A stretch of 64,000 nucleotides of DNA, from NCBI RefSeq assembly GCF_016650695.1, contig NZ_JAEKFH010000005.1:62001-126000 (forward strand), read 5' to 3'. Positions 9,514-17,480 of the stretch are shown here, piece by piece. Both the position numbers and the translations under genes were made by a program. The DNA is from Pseudomonas sp. TH41. Lineage in GTDB: Bacteria > Pseudomonadota > Gammaproteobacteria > Pseudomonadales > Pseudomonadaceae. The notes below the pieces were generated by a model. The model worked only from the letters and a program-made list of their open reading frames with translations. It did no database searches and was not told where the DNA came from. The stretch's first letter is position 1, and each line of letters starts with the position of its first letter.

Positions 9514-11067
9514 TTAATTCCTCTCAAGGCGCGCGAGATAGCCATCGCGCAGAATGTTTTTTACGACCTTGCCGGCGTTGTTGCGCGGCAGCGCGTCGAC
9601 GAACTCGATGAGGCGCGGCTTTTTGTAGCCCGCGATCAGTGCAGTGCAATGGTTGCCAAGCGCTTCGCTGTCGACGGTGGCGCCTTCGCGTGTGACGACA
9701 AAGGCTGCAATACGCTCGCCCCACTCCGTATCGGGCAAACCCAGAACCGCTACTTCGACGACTTGCGGATGGCTTTCCAGCGCATCCTCAACTTCACGCG
9801 CGTAGACGTTGAAGCCACCGGAAATGATCATGTCCTTGTTGCGCCCGACGATATAAAGAAAGCCCTGCGCATCGAGGTAGCCAAGGTCGCCCGAGTAGTA
9901 CCAGCCATCGCGAATCGCTTCGGCTTCCAGGTCGGGACGGCGCCAGAACGCCACTTCACCGATACCGTCGGTGGCGATGGCGATCTCGCCAATTTCACCC
10001 GCCGCCAGCTCTTGACCGTTGGCATCGCGCACGGTGATCTGCACATTCGCGGTCGGTTTGCCGCAGGAGCGCAGCACATCGTCTTCAGCGTGTTCGTGCG
10101 GATACAGCACCGCCAGCGGCTGTACCGCCTCGGTCATTCCATACTGCTGGCGCATCACCGGACCGAACCGCGCAATGGCTCTGCGGATCAGGTCAACGGA
10201 GGTCGGCGCTGTCCCGTAATGAATGCACTTGAGCGACGTTAGATCGGCCTCGACGCCGCTGTCGAGTGTGTCAAGCAAACGCGTGAGCATGGTCGGCACG
10301 CACATCATTTGGGTAATGCGATGGCGCTCGATTTGTATCAGCGTTTCCAGTGGCTCGAATTTCTCAAGAATCACATTGCGCGCACCCCGCAGGTAGCAGG
10401 GCAGCAAATGGACGCCCGCGGCATGGGTCAAAGGACCGACATGCAACATCGCATCCTCCACGCCCAGGCTGTATTCCATGGCGTAGAAATGGTTGGTCAG
10501 GCGTTCGTACCAACGCTTGACCGTGTAGGTCACGCCCTTGGGTTTTCCGGTCGTGCCCGAGGTATAGGCGATACGCAACAACGCATCCGCGCAGACCTGA
10601 ACATTCGGCGCATGTGCCGGCATTGAAGCGAGCACTTCGCGGTAATCCACTACCTGCGGAGCCTGCCAATCAAGCCCAATGACATGGCGCAAGCTTGCGA
10701 CACGATCACGAACACCTTCGCCAATCTCGCGGAACTCCGGCCCCGCCACCAGCAGGCTTGCGCCAGCGTCGTCGAGGATCGCGATCTGCTCGGCCAGCGT
10801 ATGTCGTGCATTCAGCGCCACGTAAACCAACCCTGCCTTCTCGACAGCAAAAACGCTCTCGATCGCCTCGGGCGAGTTGTTGAGTAACACAGCGACGCGC
10901 TCACCGACCTGCAACCCCAGAGCAACCAGGGCGTGGGCCAGACGGTTGCTGCCCGTCTCGACGTCGTCATAGGTCAGGCAGTCGTCCCCGAAAATCAGGG
11001 CGGTGCGGCCTCGGTGTTGTCGGGCGGCCCAACTCAGCATTAATCCTGCGGTACGTTTTTTTGTCAT
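9514..11067 (-). CDS. Acyl-CoA ligase (AMP-forming), copy 1
   Basis: 517 residues from the ATG at 11067 (MTKKRTAGLMLSWAARQHRG). An upstream in-frame start at 11106 would place the coding region over a regulatory palindrome, so it is rejected. Adenylation motifs are in order: phosphate loop AYTSGTTGKPKGVTY, then YGMTEAVQPL, the YYSGDLGYLD aspartate, hinge NKDMIISGGFNVYAREVEDAL, and the C-terminal catalytic lysine in PRNNAGKVVKNIL. It activates a carboxylic acid to its CoA thioester using ATP. The palindrome ATTGTCGACAAT 16 bases upstream suggests control by the adjacent GntR regulator. Substrate unknown. Confidence 0.9.
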   Translation of the reverse strand: MTKKRTAGLMLSWAARQHRGRTALIFGDDCLTYDDVETGSNRLAHALVALGLQVGERVAVLLNNSPEAIESVFAVEKAGLVYVALNARHTLAEQIAILDDAGASLLVAGPEFREIGEGVRDRVASLRHVIGLDWQAPQVVDYREVLASMPAHAPNVQVCADALLRIAYTSGTTGKPKGVTYTVKRWYERLTNHFYAMEYSLGVEDAMLHVGPLTHAAGVHLLPCYLRGARNVILEKFEPLETLIQIERHRITQMMCVPTMLTRLLDTLDSGVEADLTSLKCIHYGTAPTSVDLIRRAIARFGPVMRQQYGMTEAVQPLAVLYPHEHAEDDVLRSCGKPTANVQITVRDANGQELAAGEIGEIAIATDGIGEVAFWRRPDLEAEAIRDGWYYSGDLGYLDAQGFLYIVGRNKDMIISGGFNVYAREVEDALESHPQVVEVAVLGLPDTEWGERIAAFVVTREGATVDSEALGNHCTALIAGYKKPRLIEFVDALPRNNAGKVVKNILRDGYLARLERN

Positions 11068-11082
11068 GATCTTTTTTGTCTT

Positions 11083-11094
11083 ATTGTCGACAAT
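11083..11094. promoter_or_regulatory. Palindromic operator candidate (GntR type) before CoA ligase
   Basis: ATTGTCGACAAT is a perfect 12-base palindrome in the 65-base gap between the GntR gene and the CoA-ligase start. Its core matches the imperfect palindrome in the divergent promoter at 12201-12214 (TTGTTGACAA). GntR/FCD regulators usually bind short palindromes of this kind. Assignment to the adjacent regulator is inference. Confidence 0.6.
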
Positions 11095-11132
11095 TTGACA
11101 CAGCACTTGGGAGTGTTGTGCCCCCGTGTGGT

Positions 11133-11843
11133 TTATTCCAAATGATTCAATGCGGCTTGATGGGAGGCCTTGATCAGTTCAACCATCAGTTGTCCGGCGA
11201 CCGCGCTGTTGTTTTGTCTGAGTGCTTCGACCAGGTCGCGCCAATAAATGACGGATGCCTGGCGGCGCTCTGGGGAACGCAACCCCAACCGGGTGTAGCG
11301 TGCGGTCTGAATACCCAGCGCACCCATCAGTTCTGCCAGCTGCTTGTTACCGCATGCCTGGAACAACAGCGTGCTCAGGCGATAACTGCCTTGCGCGTAT
11401 TCATCCAGCGCATCCGATTGCGCAGCGATCAGCTCGAGCCGGGTAACGATGGCATCCATTTGATTCACGGCAGACGCATCAAGGTCAGCCACATATTTGG
11501 CCACCAACCCGGCCAACACGGCGCGGATTTCGAACAGATTGTCGATCTCCTGCCGGCTCAATGAAGTCACATGCGCGCCACGCTGCGGCACGATGGTCAC
11601 GACGCCTACTTTCTCGAGAATACGCAGGGCCTCGCGAATCGGACCACGGCTGACCTGAAAGTGGTCGGCCAGTTCCTGCTCACGCACGGAATCACCCGGC
11701 CCGTATTCACCTCGTAGAATCGCAAGCGTAATGCTCTCGGCAATCTGCTCCGGCATCGTCAACACGCGCTGGCGACCAGCCCGCATGATACCTATTGCAT
11801 TACCGCCCTTGGCGGCCGACGCCGAACCTGCATTCATTGACAT
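11133..11843 (-). CDS. GntR family transcriptional regulator (FCD/FadR subfamily)
   Basis: 236 residues from the ATG at 11843. A GTG at 11858 would overlap the upstream biotinyl gene by 10 bases, and an ATG at 11837 is also possible. The winged helix is at about residues 30-95, with the family signature GDSVREQELADHFQVSRGPIREALRILEKVGVV. An all-helical FCD effector domain follows (IDNLFEIRAVLAGLVAKY to the end), probably binding a small organic acid or acyl-CoA. The gene is 5 bases after the small biotinyl-carrier gene. It is the only DNA-binding regulator in the island and is the obvious controller of both divergent operons through the TTGTNGACAA palindromes. Confidence 0.87.
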   Translation of the reverse strand: MSMNAGSASAAKGGNAIGIMRAGRQRVLTMPEQIAESITLAILRGEYGPGDSVREQELADHFQVSRGPIREALRILEKVGVVTIVPQRGAHVTSLSRQEIDNLFEIRAVLAGLVAKYVADLDASAVNQMDAIVTRLELIAAQSDALDEYAQGSYRLSTLLFQACGNKQLAELMGALGIQTARYTRLGLRSPERRQASVIYWRDLVEALRQNNSAVAGQLMVELIKASHQAALNHLE

Positions 11844-11848
11844 AGACT

Positions 11849-12073
11849 TCAATCGCACTCCATAAGCAAAACATCCTGGCCATCTTTCACGACTTCGCCC
11901 TCGGCAACGAGAACACTGACCACTCGACCCGATTCCGCGGCCATCAAGGGAATTTCCATTTTCATGGACTCCATGATGATCAGCGTCTGATCTTCTTCAA
12001 CGACATCGCCTTCGCGGACATGGATCTGCCACACCGTCCCAGCGACATCCGATTTAACCGCGATTGTACTCAT
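11849..12073 (-). CDS. Small biotinyl-domain carrier protein (74 aa)
   Basis: The start is the ATG at 12073, preceded by the strong site GGAGGGGG. The product is a free-standing biotin attachment domain: GTVWQIHVREGDVVEEDQ, then the biotinylated lysine (about residue 38) in ESMKMEIPLMA, then VLVAEGEVVKDGQDVLLME. It would carry carboxybiotin between a biotin carboxylase and a carboxyltransferase. It is the first gene of the leftward operon and distinct from the 156-residue AccB-like carrier on the other side of the promoter. It may be dedicated to the PccB-type subunit at 7931-9511. Confidence 0.88.
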   Translation of the reverse strand: MSTIAVKSDVAGTVWQIHVREGDVVEEDQTLIIMESMKMEIPLMAAESGRVVSVLVAEGEVVKDGQDVLLMECD

Positions 12074-12200
12074 TCTCGCCCCCTCCAAAACACTACTGTT
12101 TTCCGAAATCGCCGGGCCCTTGGCTGCCACACGCTACGCTTTTTCTATCAAGTGCTGCGTGAACGCCCTGGGTGATGATCAGTAAACTACATGATTGTCT

Positions 12201-12214
12201 GATTGTTGACAATC
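12201..12214. promoter_or_regulatory. Palindromic operator candidate in divergent carboxylase promoter
   Basis: GATTGTTGACAATC is a 14-base palindrome with a single mismatch pair beside its centre, located in the 198-base region between the leftward biotinyl gene and the rightward AccB-like gene. Its core matches the perfect palindrome at 11083-11094. A second GATTGTC half-site lies immediately upstream at 12193-12199. One regulator could control both operons from here. Confidence 0.55.
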
Positions 12215-12271
12215 CTACGTTTGGATGTTTTTATCGGTCAAGGCAATTCGAACAACAAGAGGCCCTAAGGC

Positions 12272-12742
12272 ATGTCGCTCACACATAAAGAAGCACGAAG
12301 AATCCTGGAGATACTGGATCACACGACGCATCTGGACTTCCTTGAAGTCCGCATCGGTGACACCACATTGACGGCCAGCAAGTCGGGCACGATTCAGCGC
12401 TCGCTGGAGCCTGCACACAGCAGCGCTTCGCCCGCAAAACCCGCACCGGCAACGCCGTCCGTGCTGGTCACAAGCGAACCGGAAGTCGCCGAAGGCCTGG
12501 TGGCCGTGCGAGCGACCATGATGGGCACCTTCTATCGCAAACCCAGTCCCGACCAACCTTCCTTTGTTGAGGAAAACGCCATGGTGGAGGCCGGTGCGCC
12601 CCTGTGCCTGGTCGAGGCCATGAAACTCTTCAACACCCTCGCGTCCCCGGTGAACGGCCGCGTCGTGCGCATCGTCGCCCAAGACCTGCAGATGGTGCAG
12701 CGGGACCAACTCTTGATGATTATCGAACCGGAGACTCGCTGA
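12272..12742 (+). CDS. Acetyl-CoA-carboxylase-type biotin carboxyl carrier protein (AccB-like)
   Basis: 156 residues. The N-terminal region MSLTHKEARRILEILDHT resembles the AccB/PycB dimerisation segment. It is followed by a Pro/Ala-rich linker (about residues 43-75) and a C-terminal biotinyl domain with the lysine in the motif VEAMKLF (lysine about residue 118). The stop overlaps the biotin-carboxylase start by one base, indicating translational coupling. This is the first gene of the rightward operon. Its role is to ferry carboxybiotin from the adjacent biotin carboxylase to the carboxyltransferase subunits encoded downstream. It is probably not the housekeeping acetyl-CoA carboxylase carrier, given the catabolic surroundings. 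Confidence 0.9.
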   Translation: MSLTHKEARRILEILDHTTHLDFLEVRIGDTTLTASKSGTIQRSLEPAHSSASPAKPAPATPSVLVTSEPEVAEGLVAVRATMMGTFYRKPSPDQPSFVEENAMVEAGAPLCLVEAMKLFNTLASPVNGRVVRIVAQDLQMVQRDQLLMIIEPETR

Positions 12743-14151
12743 TGAGCAGCATTCCCGTGGCAACCCGCGACATTCGTCGTGTATTGATCGCCAACCGTGG
12801 CGAAATCGCCGTACGTATCGTGCGCGCCTGCAAAACCCTGGGCATCGAATCGGTCGCGGCCGTTTCCGAAGCCGACCGCGACAGCCTCGCCGCCCGTCTG
12901 GCCGACCAATACGTCGTCATTGGCCCACCGCCGGCTGCGCAAAGCTATCTGTGCGCCGATCTGCTGGTGCGCACGGCACTGGAACACCGCTGCGACGCCA
13001 TCCATCCGGGTTATGGCTTCCTTTCCGAACGCTCGCATTTCGCTCAAGCCTGCGAAGACGCCGGCATTGTCTTCATCGGGCCATCGGCCGAGATCATTGA
13101 TTCGATGGGCGACAAAATCACCGCCGTCGGTCTGGCGGAAAACGCCGAAGTACCCCGAGTACCGGGCTCGGATGCCGTGGCCGATGCCGACACCGCTCGC
13201 ACCATCGCCAGCGAGATCGGCTATCCCGTGCTGTTCAAGGCCACCGCCGGCGGTGGCGGACGCGGCATGCGCATCGTGCGCAGCGACGAAGAAGCCGAGG
13301 CGGCTTTCCGTTCGGCCTCGTCGGAAGCGCAAGCAGCCTTTGGCGATCCGACCTTGTACGTCGAGAAATTCATCGAACTGGCGCGCCATATCGAAATCCA
13401 GATCATGGGCGACCGCCATGGCAATGTGGTGCATCTGGGCGAGCGGGAGTGCTCGACCCAACGCCGTCACCAGAAACTGATCGAGGAAGCGCCCTCCCCC
13501 AGCCTTGCGCCGCACACCCGGGAGCAAATGGGCGAGTGCGCCGTACGTCTGGCGAAAAATGTTGGCTACTTCGGCGCGGGTACGATCGAATTCGTGGTCG
13601 ATGACCGTGATGGCAAATTCTATTTTCTGGAAATGAATACCCGCATCCAGGTCGAACACCCGGTGACGGAAATGATCACTGGCTTCGACCTGGTTGCCGA
13701 GCAGATTCGCATCGCCGCAGGCCTGCCGCTGTCGTTCAGCCAGTCAGACGTCAATCTGGTCGGCCATGCAATTGAGTGTCGAATCAACGCCGAAGACCCG
13801 GACCGCAACTTCCTGCCGAGCCCGGGTCAGGTGAGCGAGTGGCAGCCACCCAAAGGTAAAGGCGTGCGGGTCGATACCCATTGCTACAGCGGCGCCACCG
13901 TTCCGCCGTTTTATGACTCCCTGCTGGCCAAACTGATCGTGCATGCGCCGACGCGCAGCGAGGCCATCGTGCTGATGCGCAAGGCGCTGGAGGACATGAA
14001 AGTCGTGGGACTGTCGACCACCGCCAGTTTCCATCATGCCGTGCTCGACCACCCGGACTTCGTCGCGGGGCTCGTCACCACTCGCTGGGTTGAAGATGTC
14101 TTCGTACCGGCCCGCAAACAGGCTTTGAAACAAGCCAAGGAGCGCGCATGA
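12742..14151 (+). CDS. Biotin carboxylase (AccC-like)
   Basis: 469 residues from the ATG at 12742. The biotin-carboxylase N-domain motif is RRVLIANRGEIAVRIVRAC. The ATP-grasp glycine-rich loop is LFKATAGGGGRGMRIV, the catalytic segment is RECSTQRRHQKLIEEAPS, and the Mg-binding and arginine segment is FLEMNTRIQVEHPVTEM. It uses ATP and bicarbonate to carboxylate biotin on a carrier. It is the only biotin carboxylase in the window, although two carriers and four carboxyltransferase-type subunits are encoded beside it, so it may serve more than one transferase. It overlaps the next gene by 4 bases. Confidence 0.93.
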   Translation: MSSIPVATRDIRRVLIANRGEIAVRIVRACKTLGIESVAAVSEADRDSLAARLADQYVVIGPPPAAQSYLCADLLVRTALEHRCDAIHPGYGFLSERSHFAQACEDAGIVFIGPSAEIIDSMGDKITAVGLAENAEVPRVPGSDAVADADTARTIASEIGYPVLFKATAGGGGRGMRIVRSDEEAEAAFRSASSEAQAAFGDPTLYVEKFIELARHIEIQIMGDRHGNVVHLGERECSTQRRHQKLIEEAPSPSLAPHTREQMGECAVRLAKNVGYFGAGTIEFVVDDRDGKFYFLEMNTRIQVEHPVTEMITGFDLVAEQIRIAAGLPLSFSQSDVNLVGHAIECRINAEDPDRNFLPSPGQVSEWQPPKGKGVRVDTHCYSGATVPPFYDSLLAKLIVHAPTRSEAIVLMRKALEDMKVVGLSTTASFHHAVLDHPDFVAGLVTTRWVEDVFVPARKQALKQAKERA

Positions 14152-15545
14152 GCACGACAACACTGGTCGACGTCAGCCTGACCGACGGTCAGACCACAGT
14201 CTGGAGCGGTGCCGCCAGCACCGCGATGCTGCAGAGGACGATGATCTCGCTTGGGCACGCGCGACTTGCCGCGATCGAAGTGTTGAGCCCCGCCGTGGTC
14301 GCGCAATGCATCAGCCGTGATGAGAACCCGCTGCAACGCGTCGCCGCGTTGCGCGAGCGCGCCAATGGCACACCCTTGCGCGCAACCGTGAACCTACGGC
14401 CTGCCCATGGCTATCTCGACATGCTCGCTGGCGAAGCGCTGGATACCTGGCTGCGACTGCTTGCGAAATCCGGCGTCAGCGAGGTCGTCTTGATAGACCC
14501 GCTGCTGGACCTTTCACGTATGGGGGACGCAGTACAGAAGACGCAGGCCAATGGCCTGACAGCCATCGCCGCGCTGCCCTATATAGACGATTACGAGCAT
14601 TCCAATGCCTGGTATGCGGCCTGTGCCGCACAGCTGGCCCGAACAGGTGCACAGCGCATCATGCTGCGTGACGAAGCTGGCCTGCTGCATGTCGACCGCC
14701 TACCCGACTTACTCTCGGCCCTGCGCAGCGGTGCAGATGGCAGACCTCTGGATCTGCACACACGCTGCCATACCGGCCTCGGCCCGCAGGTCGCACTAGA
14801 AGCGATTCGACTCGGCGTCGACCGCCTCGATGCTGCGCTGCCCGGTGTCGCCAACGGCGCATCGGTGCCTTCGTTGCCGTTGCTGATCCGCTCTGCGGCG
14901 TTGCTGGAACTGCCTCTGCAATCACCGGATCAGGACCGTCTCAAAGAAGCCCAGGCTCAGCTCGCTGCCGTGGCGGATCAGGAAGGATTTGCCGACAGCC
15001 TGCCCTGGGCTTTCGACCTGGCCCCTTACGAACACCAATTGCCGGGCGAAATCGCTGCCCAAGCCATGCAAGCATTGCGCGAACGCGGGCGCCTGGCTGA
15101 TGTGTTCGAGTTTTCCCGCGAATGCACGCGCATCCGCCAGGAGCTCGGCCATCCGCCGATGCTGCAACCTTTCGCACAAGCGATCGCTCAACAGGCACTT
15201 GAACATCTCGATGCCCGCCCACGCTTCGCGACGTTGCAGCCTGCACTGCGCCGCTGGCTACAAGGCTGTTACGGCCCGGTCAACACGTCCCTGATCAGCC
15301 TGCAACAACGCATCGGCGCGGTCGCGAACCCTTGCCGTCCGGTCAACGTGCCCGCCACTGAAGAAGCGCTGGCGGCATTGGTCTGCGGCTGCCCTGCACT
15401 GCCGCCGCTGCAGAAACTTCACTATGACGTTCGCACACCTGAGCAAGCCCTGACACACGGGCTGCTGCAACGCTGGCCCGACTACACCGTATTGAGTGTC
15501 ACAGGCCCTGGCCTGTCCATCCATCTCGAACACAGCAAGGGGTGA
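14148..15545 (+). CDS. Degenerate pyruvate-carboxylase-type carboxyltransferase subunit A
   Basis: 465 residues, overlapping the biotin-carboxylase stop by 4 bases. The N-terminal two-thirds is a TIM barrel alignable by eye with the transferase domain of pyruvate carboxylase and oxaloacetate decarboxylase: LVDVSLTDGQTTVWSG at the place of the usual TLRDAHQSL motif, IMLRDEAGLLHVD at the place of the IKDMAGLL motif, and DLHTRCHTGL at the place of the HTHDTSG motif. Key changes are an arginine replacing the lysine that is carbamylated in pyruvate carboxylase, and disruption of the HxH metal pair. The N-terminal aspartate is kept. A helical C-terminal region follows. It sits 3 bases before a paralogue, so a heteromeric transferase is likely. 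Function inferred. Confidence 0.7.
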   Translation: MSTTTLVDVSLTDGQTTVWSGAASTAMLQRTMISLGHARLAAIEVLSPAVVAQCISRDENPLQRVAALRERANGTPLRATVNLRPAHGYLDMLAGEALDTWLRLLAKSGVSEVVLIDPLLDLSRMGDAVQKTQANGLTAIAALPYIDDYEHSNAWYAACAAQLARTGAQRIMLRDEAGLLHVDRLPDLLSALRSGADGRPLDLHTRCHTGLGPQVALEAIRLGVDRLDAALPGVANGASVPSLPLLIRSAALLELPLQSPDQDRLKEAQAQLAAVADQEGFADSLPWAFDLAPYEHQLPGEIAAQAMQALRERGRLADVFEFSRECTRIRQELGHPPMLQPFAQAIAQQALEHLDARPRFATLQPALRRWLQGCYGPVNTSLISLQQRIGAVANPCRPVNVPATEEALAALVCGCPALPPLQKLHYDVRTPEQALTHGLLQRWPDYTVLSVTGPGLSIHLEHSKG

Positions 15546-15548
15546 CAT

Positions 15549-17048
15549 GTGCTGAATCAACTACGCGAAAAAGTGAACGCGGAATTCGTTCGTACCGGCA
15601 AACGTCGGCGTATCCAGCTGGTCGATGCCACCCTGCGTGACGCGCACCAGTGCCTGTGGGCCACCCGTATGCGCACCGAGCACATGCTGCCAATGGCCGA
15701 GCGCCTGGATGCCCTGGGTTTTGATGTTATAGAAGGCATTGCGTTGGTGCAGTTCGACGCCAGCGTGCTGTTCCTCAACCAAAGTCCGTTGGAACGGCTA
15801 CGTTTGTTGTCCGAGCGTATCCGCCACACGCCGCTGCGCGGCATCGTGCGTAGCAATATGCTACGCAGCTTCTACCCCGAGCCCGACGATTTGAGTGAGC
15901 TGTACGTCGAACGTCTGGTCGCCAACGGTGCGCGCGATATCGGCTTTCTCGACTCCCTGCACTGCTGGGATAACCTGGTGCCTGCGATCACCACCGCCAA
16001 GCGACTCGGCGCGACAACGACCCTCGCCATGATTTACAACCTGGCCCCCGGCTACGACGCGGCGTTCTATGCCGCAAAGGCGCGCGAGGCCATCCAGCGC
16101 TTCGATATCGACGCCTTTACCTTCGGTGACGCCGGCGGCAGCATGACGGTGGAGCAGGTGCGCAGCATTGTGCCGGCGATCAAGGCTGTGATCGGTGATC
16201 GACCGCTAGAAATAATCACCCATTGCCTGAACGCGACCGGTTCGCTGGTTGCAATCGAAGCCGCGGTAAACGGCGCCGACCGTCTGCTATGCTCGATCGA
16301 TCCGTTGGCCAACGGCAATGCCGGGCCATCGGCACAGATGTTGGCGCGCAACCTGCGCGAGATTGGCTTCGAGGTCAGTTTCGATGACCGTGCGGCAGAC
16401 GAAATCGGTGACTACCTTGCCGGGGTTGCCGAAGAGAACGGCTTCCCCGTCGGAGTCCCGGCGGAGTACGACCCGGCTCACTTTGTCACCCAGTACGCCG
16501 GCGGCGCCATGTCCAATCTGCAATCGCAGCTTCAGCTGGCGGGAATCGCCGACAAGCTGCCGGTCGTGCTCGAAGAGATCGGCCGCGTCCGCGTGGAATT
16601 GGGCTCGCCTGTGATGGCAACCCCCTTCCCCGCCATGATCGCCGCACAGGCGGTGATGAACGTGCTGAGCGGCGAGCGTTACAAGGTGGTGCCGGACGAA
16701 GTGAAAAAGTACGTCTGCGGCTATTTCGGTGCACTGCCGCTGCCGGTCGATCCAGACGTCAAGGATCGCGTACTCGCCAACGGCTCCCGCGAGGTTGCTG
16801 CAACGCCACCGGTGCTGGCGCCAAGGGTTCCTGAGCTGCGTCGTCGCTATCCCGGCTTGTCGGATGACGAACTGCTGCTGCGCGCCATGTACGGCGACGA
16901 AAAAATCACCGGGCTAGAACCGACCGTGGTCGACGACACCTTCAGTGTGCGCCGTCCGCTGCACGAACTGATCGCCGGTCTGGCCAAGCTCCCGGAGCAA
17001 CGCAGTGTGCATATCGCCATGGCCGGTTTCGAACTGCGTACTCGCTGA
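15549..17048 (+). CDS. Pyruvate-carboxylase-type carboxyltransferase subunit B
   Basis: 499 residues from a GTG at 15549, supported by AAGGGG just upstream; the nearby ATG at 15547 reads straight into a stop. It keeps the strong N-terminal signature QLVDATLRDAHQCLWATRMRT. Later come LDSLHCWDNL, AFTFGDAGGSM (glycine where pyruvate carboxylase has its carbamylated lysine) and ITHCLNATGSL (one histidine of the HxH pair replaced). The C-terminal third, including MNVLSGERYKVVPDEVKKYVCGYFG, resembles the conserved C-region of oxaloacetate-decarboxylase alpha and pyruvate carboxylase. It is probably one half of a heteromeric ketone or keto-acid carboxyltransferase using the carrier encoded at 12272. 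The substrate is uncertain. Confidence 0.8.
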   Translation: MLNQLREKVNAEFVRTGKRRRIQLVDATLRDAHQCLWATRMRTEHMLPMAERLDALGFDVIEGIALVQFDASVLFLNQSPLERLRLLSERIRHTPLRGIVRSNMLRSFYPEPDDLSELYVERLVANGARDIGFLDSLHCWDNLVPAITTAKRLGATTTLAMIYNLAPGYDAAFYAAKAREAIQRFDIDAFTFGDAGGSMTVEQVRSIVPAIKAVIGDRPLEIITHCLNATGSLVAIEAAVNGADRLLCSIDPLANGNAGPSAQMLARNLREIGFEVSFDDRAADEIGDYLAGVAEENGFPVGVPAEYDPAHFVTQYAGGAMSNLQSQLQLAGIADKLPVVLEEIGRVRVELGSPVMATPFPAMIAAQAVMNVLSGERYKVVPDEVKKYVCGYFGALPLPVDPDVKDRVLANGSREVAATPPVLAPRVPELRRRYPGLSDDELLLRAMYGDEKITGLEPTVVDDTFSVRRPLHELIAGLAKLPEQRSVHIAMAGFELRTR

Positions 17049-17055
17049 GGCTGCC

Positions 17056-17472
17056 ATGTCGACTCCCCTCTCTGCACGGCCATTGCCGCAACCCACCGCC
17101 GAAACGGCCGCCTATTGGGCAGCCGCGCAGGAACACCGACTGGTGATCCAGCGTTGCGGTAGTTGCGGGAACTGCCAGTTTTACCCACGAGCGTTCTGCA
17201 TCAGCTGCCTGTCCGACAGCATTGAATGGATCAATGCCAGCGGTCATGGGCGCATCAACACCTACACGGTCTGCCGGATCGCGCCCTCGCCGGCCTTCGA
17301 GGCTCGGCTGCCCTATGTGGTTGCGCTGATCGACCTCGATGAAGGCGTGCGTCTGCTCGCCAACATCCTGGATGCCGACCTTGAGCGCGTCACCATCGGC
17401 GCCCGCGTCAGCGTCTGTTTCGAGTCCGTCAGCGAATCCTGCACGCTGCCTCAGTTCACTCTTTTGGATTAG
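17056..17472 (+). CDS. DUF35 (zinc ribbon plus OB-fold) protein
   Basis: 138 residues from the ATG at 17056. A zinc ribbon with four cysteines (CGSCGNCQFYPRAFCISC) lies at about residues 34-51. It is followed by an OB-fold segment beginning INASGHGRINTYTVCRIAP. DUF35 proteins form complexes with thiolase-superfamily proteins, for example the steroid side-chain aldolase Ltp2 with its DUF35 partner, and are needed for their stability or activity. A thiolase-like protein is encoded two genes downstream, with a CoA ligase between. The gene lies 7 bases after subunit B and 8 bases before the ligase. Confidence 0.9.
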   Translation: MSTPLSARPLPQPTAETAAYWAAAQEHRLVIQRCGSCGNCQFYPRAFCISCLSDSIEWINASGHGRINTYTVCRIAPSPAFEARLPYVVALIDLDEGVRLLANILDADLERVTIGARVSVCFESVSESCTLPQFTLLD

Positions 17473-17480
17473 CCGTCACC

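Noticed and set aside
8090..9517. 475-codon rightward open frame
   Set aside because: Antisense to the PccB-type carboxyltransferase, whose motifs are unambiguous.
11067..11106. Upstream start at 11106 for the first CoA ligase
   Set aside because: It would place the palindrome inside the coding region; the ATG at 11067 begins the family-typical N-terminus.
12532..13659. 375-codon leftward open frame
   Set aside because: Antisense to biotin carboxylase; no domain features.
14148..17048. Assignment of the two TIM-barrel subunits as ordinary pyruvate carboxylase or oxaloacetate decarboxylase
   Set aside because: Metal-site lysine and histidine residues are altered in both, and the operon context is a CoA-ligase/thiolase catabolic pathway.
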